NCBI GenBank assembly: GCA_034359265.1
Contig: CP136895.1
Span: 6,884,501-6,948,500 of the forward strand
Reading direction: 5' to 3'
DNA length: 64,000 nucleotides
Source of the DNA: Canna indica
Lineage: Eukaryota; Streptophyta; Magnoliopsida; Zingiberales; Cannaceae
Part shown: piece after piece, positions 34,815 through 47,913 of the stretch
How the letters are laid out: every line of letters begins with the position of its first letter
Position numbering within the stretch: the first letter of the stretch is position 1
Program-made: the position numbers and the translations under genes
Notes under the pieces: generated by a model
Seen by the model: only the letters and a program-made list of their open reading frames with translations
Told to the model about the DNA's origin: nothing
Databases searched by the model: none

Positions 34815-36517
34815 CGTGATATCGAAGCGATCGAACAAGACAAAAGAGAGAGGTACAGAGTAGGTTTAAATGTGAGAAGACAGGTGAAGGAGTAGGATAC
34901 GGAAGAAAGTACCGCGGAGCAGCAGCATGCAGGGTAGGTTCATAATAGAAATAGAATGAGCAGGCGGCCGTACTGCAATGCGTGCCATTTTGATAGGATT
35001 ACATAGTTAATTGGTTTCTTTGCATCATGCTGCCATAATTATGCATACATTAAAGATGATTATATAAAAATGTAGTTTAGTGGGAATAGGTACAAACAAT
35101 GTAGTGTATATAACTAAGATTACAAACTATATTAATTATGCTTTTAAGCTAAAGGGAAAAGTGGTGGAAGCTTCGAAGTGTAGTGTACAAAACTGAAATA
35201 TATAATAGAAGTGTAATCTCGCTTGTAGATTCTAGACTTTTATGTCATGATATCTCGTCACTCTCAACCTTTTTTTTTTCCACTTGTCCTTTTCTTCTTT
35301 AATGCATCTCTCTTTTCTCTTCTTTCAATGCTTGCTTGCTGCCAGTGGTATTTATCTTACGTGATCAATGGATCAGTACTTTTATATCTTAAACTCTATC
35401 TGCAATCATTCGCCAATATGTTGTGTTGCTGTAATTCTTGAGAATTTTCCTTGCTGTGATATTGTTTAGGGAAAACAAAATGTAATTGAAGCAGTATATA
35501 TATTCCTAGAATTGGCTTATATATACTTTAGGGAAGGCAAATTATGGGGATTCCTTCGTGATGATGAAAACAACCTGATGAATAGTGCACATGGCAAATC
35601 AAATTAATTAATCATTGTTGAATGATTGAGAAAAATAATTGATATAATAATGGGGAAAAAGTTGCAGCAAAATCAGGGCAGGCTTTTTTTTGCTAAAGAT
35701 GATCAACCGCATGTCAAGCAAAGTTGACATCTGGACAAAGGATTGGCGGCCACCTCTCTCTTTTATTCTTGTTTGGTCAATTATATAAACCACGCCTGCT
35801 TGACTATCAAGTAACAAATTCATTTTAATTAGGGCCATGCTTCATTTCTAATGGAAGTTTGCATTTTCTTTTAAGAAAAAATAAATGGATGTGCATAATT
35901 GTTGGGGCAAAAAAAATCATGGGTCAAATAACTTTAGTTAGGTCAAAGATGCTCCCGCTTTGGTGCTATTGAAAATTGACTTGTTGGAAAATAAATTGAA
36001 TATTCTTTGACAACCTAATATGCCAGACAAGAGTATAATTTTAAAAATGTCAATCTTGCGTAATGGAGAAAATAACAGCAAAATAAAAATTGTTGAATGT
36101 GGGGCAATTTCTAGATTAGGTGTGCCAAATTATTATTATTTTTCAATATTTATTCATAATGTTTAATTTTCCATTCATTAGGTTTAATATCTCTTAATTT
36201 AAATACTGGAGTTTAGCTGATTGATAATTTGATATCTTTTGTTATCTTCCTCCATTCAATCATATCTTTAATAGTGCTGGGCCAACATTGGATATATTCG
36301 TTTTGGGCTCCATTCCGGCCCGTTTCATGGTGATCTGGTTAAAGTTTAAATTACTTCCGGCCTCTTTGATATATAAAACCAAAACTTCAGCCTCACTCAA
36401 ATTGCCGTAAAATCAAGAAAAAAATAAGAATTTTGTGAAATTTCAACATATATCAAATCATATCTTTTTACTAATCAATTGAAGCAACTCCTCTTCTTTA
36501 TGCACAGCCAATAGGCC
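34815..36517. other. 3' flank of the SDR gene and intergenic DNA
   Basis: The first 150-300 bp should include the SDR 3' UTR. The rest is AT-rich without a supported gene. Confidence 0.4.
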
Positions 36518-36526
36518 CATTTATAC

Positions 36527-36740
36527 GAATAAAATTTCTATGGAGCCCCTCCTATCAGTGAAGTTAGGTTTACTAATATTGAACTTAGGATCATTAATAT
36601 TGAACCTAAAGTAAAAATGCTAAGTTTACTCATTTGCAACATAAGTTCATTCTTACTCTAGGTTCAGTATAAATTATATTAGATTCAATATTAATAAACC
36701 TAAGTTCCCTCGTAAGAGAGGCTCAATTGAAATTTTATTC
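36527..36740. mobile_element. Mutator-type MITE (214 bp) with 9-bp target duplication
   Basis: Inverted ends of about 58 bp begin GAATAAAATTTC on both strands and include GAGCC(C/T)CTC and TTAGGTTTA(C/T)TAATATTGAA. A perfect 9-bp duplication, CATTTATAC, lies at 36518-36526 and 36741-36749. A 9-bp duplication with long inverted ends is the hallmark of Mutator-like elements. It is too short to code. Confidence 0.85.
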
Positions 36741-36749
36741 CATTTATAC

Positions 36750-37295
36750 CACAGCTCAAAAGTTGTCTTTCAACTTAAAGAGCATGCATCCTACGTAAAC
36801 GAAAGAAACACTCAACATTTAAAATAGGATTTTAACTTAATGAAAGAATCAGTACAATTAGCTAAATTTCTCTAGCCAATGGCAACCTATGCCCCAAATC
36901 GCCCATTGCCATTTGACGCAGTAGGTGACGGGGAAACTTTACAATTATTCGAAATGTACCTGAAATCTATCTTCAAGATCCAAAGGGTCGGTGAAGCTGA
37001 AAAAAATGAAAACAAGAAACTACAAAACTCCCACCTACATTGCATGCATCCAAAACCAATTGAAATCTATCTGCTGATGATGTCAACGATATGTACACAA
37101 TGTGGTCGCATTCAATCTTTGCCAGGAAACTAAGAATGTGATTCTATTGGCAGTAAGATCTCCAAATGGATTGGCCAGTCATCTTTGCCAACCATCACTT
37201 GGGTAGCAGTGCCACCATAAGGTTTTGCCATGATATTTTGATCGTCATGCCCGACAATAGAGAATGAATATTGACCAGTGTGAAGGCCGAACTAG
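36750..37295. other. 3' flank of the WD40 gene
   Basis: Probably holds the WD40 gene's 3' UTR, read on the minus strand. The sequence at 37140-37295 still looks gene-like. No separate gene seen. Confidence 0.4.
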
Positions 37296-40200
37296 TCATA
37301 GATGTATAGGCAAACCAAAATTCTGATAGCAACGGATCCAGCCATCCCATCCAGCAGTTAGTATCACTTGACCCCAGGCATGGGATATGTTTTGGCAAGA
37401 TTTCTTCAATAGCTTGTAATGAAATTTGTATAAGTCAGATGGAACTGAGTTTGAGGGAAGTTTCTCCTCTGGCCATGTTGCTGAACCCTTTGGCAGAATC
37501 CTTGAGAACTCATGGCCAAGTGTGAAACTACCAGAAGGCGAGAAATACAATGTGTTATTGTCATATAAATCTTTCAAATGGCATGAGTCATCCTTTGTGA
37601 ATCCAGCTTGGTCATTGCGAACTTCTTCAGAATGGAGATCCTCAGCAGTAACAGAGATCTGGTTTTTGGATTTCAAACCATGCCAAGGTATAGCAATAGA
37701 AGCATTGCTAGAGAGGAAACGCTCACAAGACGATATGCTTTTAACATGGTTAGACATGGGGGCATCATGGCTTACATGGTTCCAGACGTAGACATTGTTA
37801 TCACCACTAGCAGAAATGATATGCTGTCCATCTTCAGTGTAAGATGCAGATATTAGACTTTTGGGATTATGGAGCCCTGAAAAAGTAAAAAAAGAAAGTG
37901 TGAGAACTGATAGACAACACATTTCATGGCGATAGGCAGACGAAATGAAAAGGGTAGGACGAACACTTGCCCTTGTATTTGGCAACCATCTCAATCCCAT
38001 AAAAGAGCCGAATATGCGAGTCCGAACAAGTGACCATCAATTCTTGAGGATCCTTTGGGCAAAACTGGAGTTTAAGAGAAAATTACGTGATCAAAGAACT
38101 ACATAACACAAGAATTTATGCAATCATGAAATATGTTCCCTGAAAGCTACCTGAAATCCAGTTATTGCCCTGGAAGGAGGCTTTTTTTTGCCATGGAAGG
38201 AGACCTGAGCTTCCATTTGCAGAAGATTATCTGTCGCACAGAAGATGGGAGCAATAAATGACCATTTAACGAGTTACATAACAAATATGAAAATTTCCTT
38301 ATTGTGGGCTTAGCTAGTATTAGTTCCCATATATAAAACAGAAGAACAGTAGTAGCCAAGAAAAGTAGCATTAGTGCAATTTTATATATAAGAACAATGA
38401 CATAAGAAGTTTGTTCCAAGATAAATGTTGTATTCTTTCTTTAGTTATGAATCATATGACTATGGTCTTCTTTCAGAGACACACAATGATGGAGGTACAA
38501 CAGTAGGTCAAATGCTGAGATATTTATCTAATCTTGTTTTGCCATTTCCATAGTGTGATCTTTGGAACCTTAACAATGACATGATTCCTTTTTTGCCACA
38601 TTTCTCAATACATATCCACATTAATATGTATCATAACCTACAGTGTAACTTGTAACCAAAGGTGGCAAAAAGAACACCAGTAGAAATTCAAAAAGATATT
38701 TTCATGCAAAAAAGGTTATAAAATTAAACCCGGTACGGTTCTAAAATAACCACCAACCTCAAATTTTCGGAAATATAGCAAAAAAAAGATGGTATCCAAA
38801 AATTATTTGTGCAATGAAGCAGAGTCTTGCAAGTTGCAACTGATAATAAATCAATACCTGATGCATCATAAAATCGGCAATTGCCTGTCAATGTACCAAC
38901 AACTACTCCCTGTAGAAAACCAAGCAACATTACTTTTTATGTAATTTCCTCAATCAACAACATCCAATTGGAACAATAAAGAAGATACTAATATACCTTT
39001 CCATTGGGGCGGTAACAAATAGCAGTAATTATTTCTCTAATATCAACCCAATCCACAACTTGACATTTTAAAATATCCCAAGTACGAACTTTTCCATCAA
39101 TGGATCCACTTACGAAGTACTTCTCATTGATGGGATTATATTGAATGCATGTCACTGCATTACAAAACAACGTATGAGATGACTAGGGTAAAAGGATTAG
39201 AAGGAGCCATACAAACAATAACAAATAACAAACCATAATTGGTATGAGAGAAAACTCTGAGGCAGCTATCTGATCCAACTCGCCATAGGCGAACAGTTTT
39301 GTCCTTCGAAGAAGACAATAGATGCTGCGTGCAAATAATTGAAGTGTTGATACACTTGAAAAGAAAAGTGACAAATGCAAACATATAAACAACACCACTA
39401 GACAAGGCAACATACCATATCTGATGACCACGAAAGATCCAATATATCTGCATCATGCCCATGAAATTCATGAATTGGTTTCTCAGATAATTGAAAAACA
39501 TTAGGAGGAATTACAATACAAGTGCAATCTGTAAATTTCCTATTACCACTGGACTTGGACCTTTTTAACTTATCAACATGCAATAGAGTTAATTCAGCAT
39601 CATGATCCACACTAAAGTATATGCACGAAGGATCGTCATCAGGAATGCTAATTTCACTTCTTTCTGATTCCATGACGTGCCACACTCGCACAATCCCATC
39701 TGCACCTCCACTAGCTAAATATTGGCCATCAGGACTAAATTTCATGGTCCATATTTCACCATCATGTGCTTTGATATCTTGCCCTTTGTAGACTGCGGAC
39801 AAATCCTTAGACTGTTTCCTAAATTTCTTGACTTCAACTCTGCTAGGTGTGACAACTCCATTTCTGTTGGGATCGGATGTGTATAAACTGCTTTCCTCAA
39901 ATTGCCTATTCATAATACAAGCTACAGCACCCAGTCTTCTCAGCCATCCAATTCCCTTCCTTCTCTGTGAATTGTCCAATTTGCTTGATGCAGTATCTTC
40001 TCGTGTCATAAGATGCCGGATAAAAGATGAAGAACTCGAGCTTCTCGAGTCATCAGATGTCACCATGCTAATTGAACGAACTCCAGAAAGGTTTCTGAAG
40101 CTATCATCTCTAACCAGATTGTCCCCGCCAGAAACTAAACCATCATTCATATTCTTAATTTCGGATACCAATATTTCATCCAAGGCCTCCTTGCAGGATG

Positions 40201-41111
40201 TGCTTTCATCCTTTCTATACCATCTCGAAATTAAATAATTATTGTCCATATCAGAGGATCTTAGCACAGACCCAGAGTCCGACATGATCCTCTCATCTGG
40301 TTGTATCTCATCATCATCTTGTATATGTTGATTCAAATTAGAACTTGGACGAGAGCTGGTCATGAGATCAATGCCCATCCATCTCATGAATCTGTCACGG
40401 CGTTCCCTTGCACCATCAGGATCCCTACTGCAGAGCTCGAACCAGGGACCGTTTGTTGCCCCACTGATGAAGTGATCCTCCAGGTAGGAATCAATCTTTG
40501 CTGGGCTTCCCGGACATGAATGGTACACGGACAATATGTCTTCCTGAGAGTCGGCGAGTGGACCCTCACTCTCATCCTCCTGCAACACAAAACAATGAGT
40601 CATAATTACTCACTTCAAAACCATGAAGCACAAACCTAAATTGTCTCGGAGATAAAACACCTCAATCTGCATACAGTTTAAGCAAGACAGAACATTGTTT
40701 CAGGCTTTCAGCTATGGAAGAAGTACAAGGAAATAAAAACAAATCTCTACCGAATCCACATTTTAGATTGCCGTGGTAGGTAATCAGTCACAAATAGAAG
40801 AAACGAATATTGGCATCCATAGGATTGTAGGTAATCGGAAAAGAAATGTGAAAAATGAAGGTAGAAACCAAACAACTGCTTGCAATCCATCCCTAACCAG
40901 GCCCTCAATGCTCGACACCAATCAAGCAAAACTGCAAACCCAATCTTGGCGGGGAAAAGGAATGGACCAAAGTGCGATTTTGCTTTTTCTTTTGCAAGGA
41001 ACAGGAAATCAGACACAAAAGAACAAATTTTGACATGAAAAAAAAAACGCATCACAAAATTCCACATGCAGCACGGAATGGAACAGAAGCAGTGCTCACC
41101 TGAATGCCCAT
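37296..41111 (-). CDS. WD40-repeat protein, plant WDR44-like
   Basis: Minus-strand coding exons, in order: 41111-41100 (MGIQ), 40579-39416, 39324-39234, 39154-38997, 38909-38858, 38230-38151, 38064-37971 and 37876-37296. They join in phase to give 743 aa. The N-terminal 270 residues are Ser/Asp-rich and of unknown fold, with the family block [17 protein letters not shown]. From about residue 273 there are seven WD-type blades: AHDGEIW...VRVWHV, GHDADIL...VRLWRV, SHTNYVT...VRTWDI, DIREIIT...CRFYDA, AITGFQF...IRLFYG, KSLISAS...VYVWN and [19 protein letters not shown]40 propellers are protein-binding scaffolds; the partner is not predictable. The intron after 37971 needs a GC donor (AAGG|GCAAGT) to keep frame; the others are GT-AG. 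A spliced 5' UTR lies upstream. Confidence 0.9.
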
Positions 41112-43040
41112 CACAGGGATGGGCGATGCCCGTCAGATCCAAAGCAGACTCCTATCTGCAGCAGCAATCCAAGAACATTCAATACATCACGAACTAAAGC
41201 AATAAGACTATTTCAAGTAAAGGTTCAACATTCAAATATTCAATCCAAGAACAAGATAAATGAAAGGTAATTACGCAGCACGTCACATGCATCTCCTACT
41301 CTAGGACTCTAGCTACCCTAACTCTGCACTAACCGTCGTACTTGCAGATCTCAAGCAAAAACAACAAAAGTGAGTGTTGAGTAGGATTTCTAAATATGAC
41401 AAAAGTAAATATAACCCAACATTATGCTATGATGATTTTGTATTCAACTATATGCACATCACAACTAATATCATATGTTTCTGTCACAAATACAATGTCA
41501 TGAATAAACATATATGCACCTACTGACTAGTATGTGTATGCATAGTCATAAACTCAATTAAGAGTGGTGTGGACAATTTGGGTTTCCCCTGCACTCTTGC
41601 ACCTCAAGAGTGGCACCTCAAGCTCGCTCTTGCAAGAGGTGCGGCAACACTAAGAGTAGTCCGTCTGCATTGCACCTCGACGCCGTACACTCGCACCTCA
41701 AGCGTGTACTCATGATCACCAGTGTAATCGCCCTTACTTAGCGGGTCTAATAGAATAGTGTCCAAGGGCCAAAGCCCGTATGTTATGTACAATACACACC
41801 TAAACCTCATAGTCATCATGAATAACAACATGTGCAAAATGCCAACAATATCCAGTGATGATCAACAACTATACTAATCAAATGTGATGCAATATAACCA
41901 ATAATTAAGAAAAATAATACAACCAACATAGCATGCAATTAATTAAATAACATCGATCAACTTATATGACCAACAATATATCGTGTCTAAGAATAAATGC
42001 AACAAGAGTACAACTAAATTCGAAGCAACACAAGCAAAAGAGGCAAAAAGGATATTTCCATCATTTTACCCAAAAATTCATTGGCTACATTGGAATCGAT
42101 CCGCAAGTCCCAATCACCCATTTATCGCCTGATTCTAATTTCATTTCATTTAATTATCCCAATAATTAAAATAATACTTTTAATCACCATGTGACACTTT
42201 TAAAATATAAAATCCTAGTCAAACAATCTCAAACTAGAAAACCAACTTCACCATTGAGTGAGAAGTCGAAACGAATAAAATTCATATATAATACATTAAT
42301 TTTTGACAAGTGAAAACTCCTAAAATAATTAAAAGAATATTTCAGAGTTTATTCATTTATAATTATTAATGAAAATGTTTGTAACACTACTATATACAAC
42401 TAATATATCTTTGATATAATTAATATAACCCCGTTATAAAAAACGTTATAAACCTTTTCCTTCTTCCCCACATCTACCACTTCTCCAGCCCCGATCCGCA
42501 GCTCTTTCCTGCCCCGGACCCGCGCCCCCGCCGCTCTCTTCCGCGGCCTCGCCGCCCTCTCCCGCGGCCTCCAGCGCCGCGGGAGACCACGGCAGAGCCC
42601 GCGGCATGCCCGGACCGCTGCCGTGTCATGGCAGAGGAGCGCAGCGCTGCAGCCGCTCGGCCGCGTCACGGGCAGCGGCGCGGCTGCCGCCGCCGCCCCG
42701 CGGCCCGGGCCCTTCGACTCCGATCGGATTCCAAAATCTGCTGCCGATGAAAACGTCGGGAATCAACGGAGAATAAGAAAGAACCGTACCTCGTTCGTGA
42801 ATCCCTGCTCCGATCGTCGGCTCCGGTCTCCTTTTCGCTTCTCGGGATATAACACGCTAACTCTCTTTGCTTTCCTTAGCTTTGAAATCTCCGCGTGTCT
42901 ACTATTTATTTCATCCTCGTCTCCTCATGTTGCTGCTGTCGCTGTCTTTCTCTCTCTACTCGCTTCTTCTCCCTTATCTGCTGCTGCTCCTGATCCGATC
43001 GGATTACTTCTCGGCCTGACCAAAAGACGGAAATCGCATG
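41112..43040 (-). other. spliced 5' UTR of the WD40 gene
   Basis: On the minus strand, the exon holding the start codon begins at 41155 after the acceptor CTGCTGCAG, leaving 44 nt of leader. A good donor, CGAACGAG|GTACGG, lies at 42790/42789 and marks the end of a purine-rich upstream exon reaching to about 43000. The implied 1.6-kb leader intron contains a GC-rich island next to its 5' end. The transcription start is not fixed by sequence. Confidence 0.5.
42460..42720. other. GC-rich island in the WD40 gene leader intron
   Basis: About 260 bp of very GC-rich sequence (CCGCGGCC, GCCGCCGCC) sits in otherwise AT-rich DNA. Open frames run through it on both strands but have no recognisable product. 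It lies just downstream of the 5' UTR donor of the WD40 gene, where GC-rich promoter-proximal sequence is plausible. Confidence 0.5.
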
Positions 43041-43049
43041 CCCTTCTTG

Positions 43050-44393
43050 CGGAAGTGCATCCCACCTCTCAATGTAACACTGAGTTCAATAAATGATAAT
43101 TTGATTTGTATTTGGTTAGAGTTTAAGTTCAATGATTCAATCCCTGTACGCAGACCGGTCTGGTCAACTACGAGGTTCGTGGAAGCGGTCCGCTTTCACC
43201 GGCCATGACGTATCTTTCATGCTTGCCACGTGGACTACCATCCATATCCTGCTTATAGTAAGACAGTAATACTAGGGAATTAGTAATTAAGGTATTATTA
43301 CCAATATATGAGTTCGTCCATCGGTCCATGTGGTCTAATCATAATTATCAGAATGATAATATTTCCCTTTGCTTAAAATATACATAAATTTAGTAAGTAT
43401 TAAATTGCAAATGCCAATATTCCAACCAACACAACCAATTAGGCACAGATTTCCGTGTCTCTACTCAATATAATAATAACCTTGTATTTAAAAATTATTC
43501 AAATCATCAAATAATAAACACATTTAACGTAGAAAGGTGTGACCAAATTAAGCTCACCGGTGGTGGTGTTGACTTGGGCATACCGTGTATAGAAGCCTAG
43601 AAGGGCGGCATAAATTGGCTTGCAGGATACGCCTAATGTAACCAAAATCGTGAAATCCGAATCCTCAACTTTATTCGTTGAGATGGTCGGCCCGAGTCAA
43701 AGAAACCACAAAGTAGGCTAAGTTTTCGGGTTAGGTCAACCCACTTGACTCAATCCTCATGAACCCAGCATTCATTTTAATCGAGGCTCGATGAGACCTG
43801 CACAGAGTAACATCTGCTTTAACTCAATTACCTCGGGATTAATTAAAGCTTGAATCCCAAGAAAAGCTGCAGATGAACCTGACGTGAATTTGTTGAAAGC
43901 GGTTGTGCACGAAGCGTATATGTCGTTACAATTCGTATGATGGGAAAATACACCAGTTAGTTGAAGACGGTTGTGCACGAAGCGTAGTCGACGTGGCAAC
44001 AGCACGACAGAACACGTCTGAATTAGCTATCACAATTCGCACGCATTTTGACTTGTGATAAAAGTAATTTGTTACCTTATTTTAATTGTTGGACAAAGGC
44101 GATGTAGATTTAACACGTCCCGGTCGACATAATTTCTTATGTTGAGTGGGATACGAACCTAAATCGGCTTGTTATTTTCACATAATGTAGCCATTGCCTT
44201 CTATTTATTTGGAGCGTATCATTTATTATTATTATTGTTGTTATTATTATTATTTGATTGGTTGATTGATTTTTGTCTAACACGCCGTCGCCAATGATGA
44301 CCTCTGCCATCTTATTGACGATGGAGGAAAGGTCACCGGTCAGCACACAATTTTGATTCCTGGGTCCGCTTTTTTTTGTCTTTAGGCTTTAAT

Positions 44394-44436
<43 letters not shown>

Positions 44437-47247
44437 CATGCCACGAATAAATCTTTAATTGAGTGGAAGATAGTGTTATCATAATTCGCTTTCCTGCACA
44501 CTGGCCGCTCCCATTCTTTCTGTAGTCTTCTAAAGGAGCCATATCGGCCACAGTAAAAGGAGGACCCACCGATATGGGCCGTCCGATCGATGGGCCCAGC
44601 CACGGTATGGTTCGTGGGCTCACCACGACCGTGTCTCCTGAGATTTGCCGCCGACCGTGCGAATCAGATGGACGGCGGATCGAACATCACGTGGTTGGCA
44701 TGCTAAAGGTCGACGAATTCGGGTATAGCCGTCGGATGGTTAATCAGCGGTCGAGAGTTTAAATGGTGAGAGACAAATAAGCCGTCGGTGGGCGGGTCGG
44801 GTGTCTTTTTTTTAATAATATATAATTTACGATGTGCGAGCAGCCACGTGGCATTTTCGCAGCGATTTGCCTCAGGATTAGATTCTTGCGAGATATATCA
44901 TTATCTTTTATCTAAATATTTAGATTCTTTTCTTTTAACTATTGAAGATTGTTTATATATTATTATTATTATTATTATTATCTTTTGTCTAAATATTTTA
45001 GCCATGCGTACGCATCCAAATCACACTTTGAATTGGCGGCGAGGATTACACCACGTAGCCGCACCCGGTTCATGCATGTTCCTTTTGGCTTGCGAGTTGA
45101 AGGACGAATCAAGTGTTTGTGATCCCAATTTAAAGCCACAAACATCGGCCATTGTCTCCCAAAAAATTAACAGTCAACTCATGTATGTTTGACTTTTAGT
45201 ACAAGAGACAGTGTCATCTATCAAGTTCACACTGGCCAATTTTATTCTTCCTTTATATGAAATAAATCGATCAACAAATTTTGGTCCAACATAGTCGATC
45301 AAATCAATCATGTCCAATGCGCAATAATTGTGCTCGCATTAGGTCGGCATTGATTCAACCAAGTGTGGCAAATTAACGTCAATTAGGGATGATCATCCCT
45401 CACAAGGACATGCCATGCGCCATTAATGTGCCTCCACGTTTTAGGGTTTTGACAAGCACGGAGGACAAGCGAGAGACACAATGATAATGTTAATTTGAAC
45501 TTAATGTAGTGGCGATTAACCTAATTGGGGACAGCTTAAAATGCATGTATACTTCTACTCCCGACAAATATTATTATGCGGTCACATAATTTTAACTTAT
45601 TGGCTCAAATGTTGGCCACTTCATTGCTTTGTCTCAATATCTAAGCTATCGTTTTAATGTAGATAATGACCGTGCATGCCTACCAATCAAAGTCTATGCG
45701 ATGGAACATTGCACCATCATTCTTGTTCCCCACTCAAGTAAACCATACTAATTAATTAGTCAGTCACTCAATCTAGTGATAGCACATATAATTAGAAATT
45801 TTATGCTTGCACTCGGATGAAGAGATCACGACACATTTGGCCTCCATCTGATAGCACATATAATTAGCTCCTACTTTGCATAACTTCAGGTCCACAAGAA
45901 ATTAAAATGTGTCTACTAAACCCTGAATATATTTTACTGATCCAAATTTGGACACAAGAAATGGAAATTGGGCTTTGAATATTGTACATGGATAATTCAA
46001 TTATGGGCTGACTTAAACTTATATAGCCCAACACTGTCAAAAGCTACAAGTGTCCACTCTACACTCTACACTCTACACTCTACAAAGGAAATATTAACAA
46101 TTATATCACAAATTATAGATTTATTAACAAATTTATCTTATATATTTTATTTAAAATAATTGTATACTCCCGAGTTATAGATAACTGTTGTGCACCTTTT
46201 CGAGCAAATAAGACCTCATTTGAGAAAATAGGTTCCACCATTAGGCTCAAAGAGTTGTTATAGAAATTTCATATATAATATACATATATTTAATATTTAA
46301 AAACTCTCAAAATAATGTTAAAGGGGAAAAAAATCTAAAATGTTAATTTTAAGTAAACAATATAAATGAATAATTTATAATACTCACACATATATTTCTC
46401 TTTTCCTATATAAAGCAAACAAGCTGAAACACTTTTAGTTCCTACAAAGACAACTTTATCAGATATGTCTTGTAAGTTGTAAGACATATATTGCATACCA
46501 AAATATATTGTAATTAAGCAGTCAATGACTGCAGAGCATGTGAAATGTGATTTGTTTCCATCCATGCATCTTGTCCTGCATGCCCAATCCAACATATCAC
46601 TTCTGGCATAAAAGTCAACGAGTCATGGACAACTTTAATTCCCTCGTTGACTCGATCGATAGATTGCAACAACAAGGAAGAAGACACAACAGCATCTTCT
46701 CGTGGGTGAGCATGAAATGGTCGCATGCATTTTGTCCGCATATGCCCAAGTCAAAGTAATCATATTTTTACTCACCACTCAAGCTTCAGCTTTTGTTTCT
46801 GCTAGCAAAATAAGTTTATTTTCAATTGCACCTAAAAATTAAGAAGAAAATTAATAATATTCTTTTACTCATTGTGAGTGTTTTGAATTGGGAGTACGTA
46901 GAGAATATTAAATTGAAATAATTATATTAAAATGAACTAAACATTAATATTTTTTTGCAAAAAAAATGTAAAAGACAAAATCCAATTAGTCTGATTATTA
47001 GTAGCATTTAGAGGTGATGAGGTCAAGAATTCACAAAAAGATGCAGTGGAAAGTTGAAACACATCATTCAGAAACCACTGAATTGCAACTTTTCAACCGC
47101 CAACTTTATTGATTTTCTTCTCCTTCAAGGCTTCAACTGCTCAACTTTTTTTTACTTCTTTAAATACTAAGCACATGATTACTTCGTAGAATAAGAAATG
47201 ATACGATAAGATAAGAGATGAATTAATATTCATTATTTATTTTATGC
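43050..47247. other. 4.2-kb intergenic region upstream of the WD40 gene
   Basis: No gene recognised. A palindromic G-box CCACGTGG lies at 43226-43233. A 19-bp direct repeat CGGTTGTGCACGAAGCGTA occurs near 43900 and 43968. A perfect palindrome AGGGATGATCATCCCT lies at 45384-45399. Four head-to-tail copies of ACTCTAC lie at about 46057-46085. Trinucleotide (TTA/ATT) runs are listed separately. Confidence 0.4.
44397..44433. repeat. (TAA)n microsatellite
   Basis: About 37 bp of TAA repeats. A shorter ATT run is at 44960-44981, and a mixed ATT/GTT run near 44222-44252. Confidence 0.95.
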
Positions 47248-47255
47248 ATGAATTA

Positions 47256-47905
47256 TAGGGGTGTGCATGCGTACCGAATAAATTCGGAATCGGTTGGAAC
47301 CGACTCGATCGGTTAGGTTCCGAATAGATCCGAATTAAATTCGGATAGAATCCGAGTAACAAATAAAGGAACCGAAACCGATTCCGGATTATATATATTT
47401 AATTATTTAACTCGATCGAATCCGATATATTAGATAATAGATATATTCCTAGAATTATGAGGATTTATAGCATTCACAATCACTATATTACCAATGATTA
47501 TAGTTGTTAATGAAGTAGAGAATATCATTCATTTTGCAACATGAGTATTCTTTGTAGCATTTATAGTGTTTATATCTTTTTTAGGAGCCTATTTATAATT
47601 TCTCAATATAATTTATTGGTTACACTCTACATATGTTACTATTTTTGCCGCAAAATAACAATAAAAATTATAATGAACATTAACAAACTCTTTCATTCAT
47701 TAATTCATTAATTTCTATTCATGTTAACAAAATTAAATAGGTGATCCAATAGGATACCCAGAATCGAAACCGGTGATTTTGGGTAGGGACCGGTTCTACG
47801 TTCCAATAGAGTAGGATCCGGATCTAAAATATAGGAACCGGTCCTATATAGGATAGGGTTCAGGTATCATGAAAATTACAGGGTACTCGAATCCGCTCAC
47901 CCTTA
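47256..47905. mobile_element. hAT-type non-autonomous element D (650 bp)
   Basis: Ends are TAGGGGTGTGCATG and CGCTCACCCTTA. A perfect 8-bp duplication, ATGAATTA, lies at 47248-47255 and 47906-47913. Internal words are TCGGAATCGGTTGG and ATCCGAATTAAATTCGGAT types near the ends, with an A/T-rich centre. It is homologous to the degraded element at 2.0-3.0 kb. Non-coding. Confidence 0.9.
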
Positions 47906-47913
47906 ATGAATTA

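Noticed and set aside
33194..34843. Long minus-strand open frames across the SDR gene (up to 239 codons)
   Set aside because: They are shadows of the GC-rich SDR exons, cross its introns and have no domain.
42400..43096. Open frames of 89 (minus) and 157 (plus) codons in the GC-rich island and leader
   Set aside because: Low-complexity Ala/Arg/Ser content with no domain. The splice signals fit a 5' UTR of the WD40 gene better.
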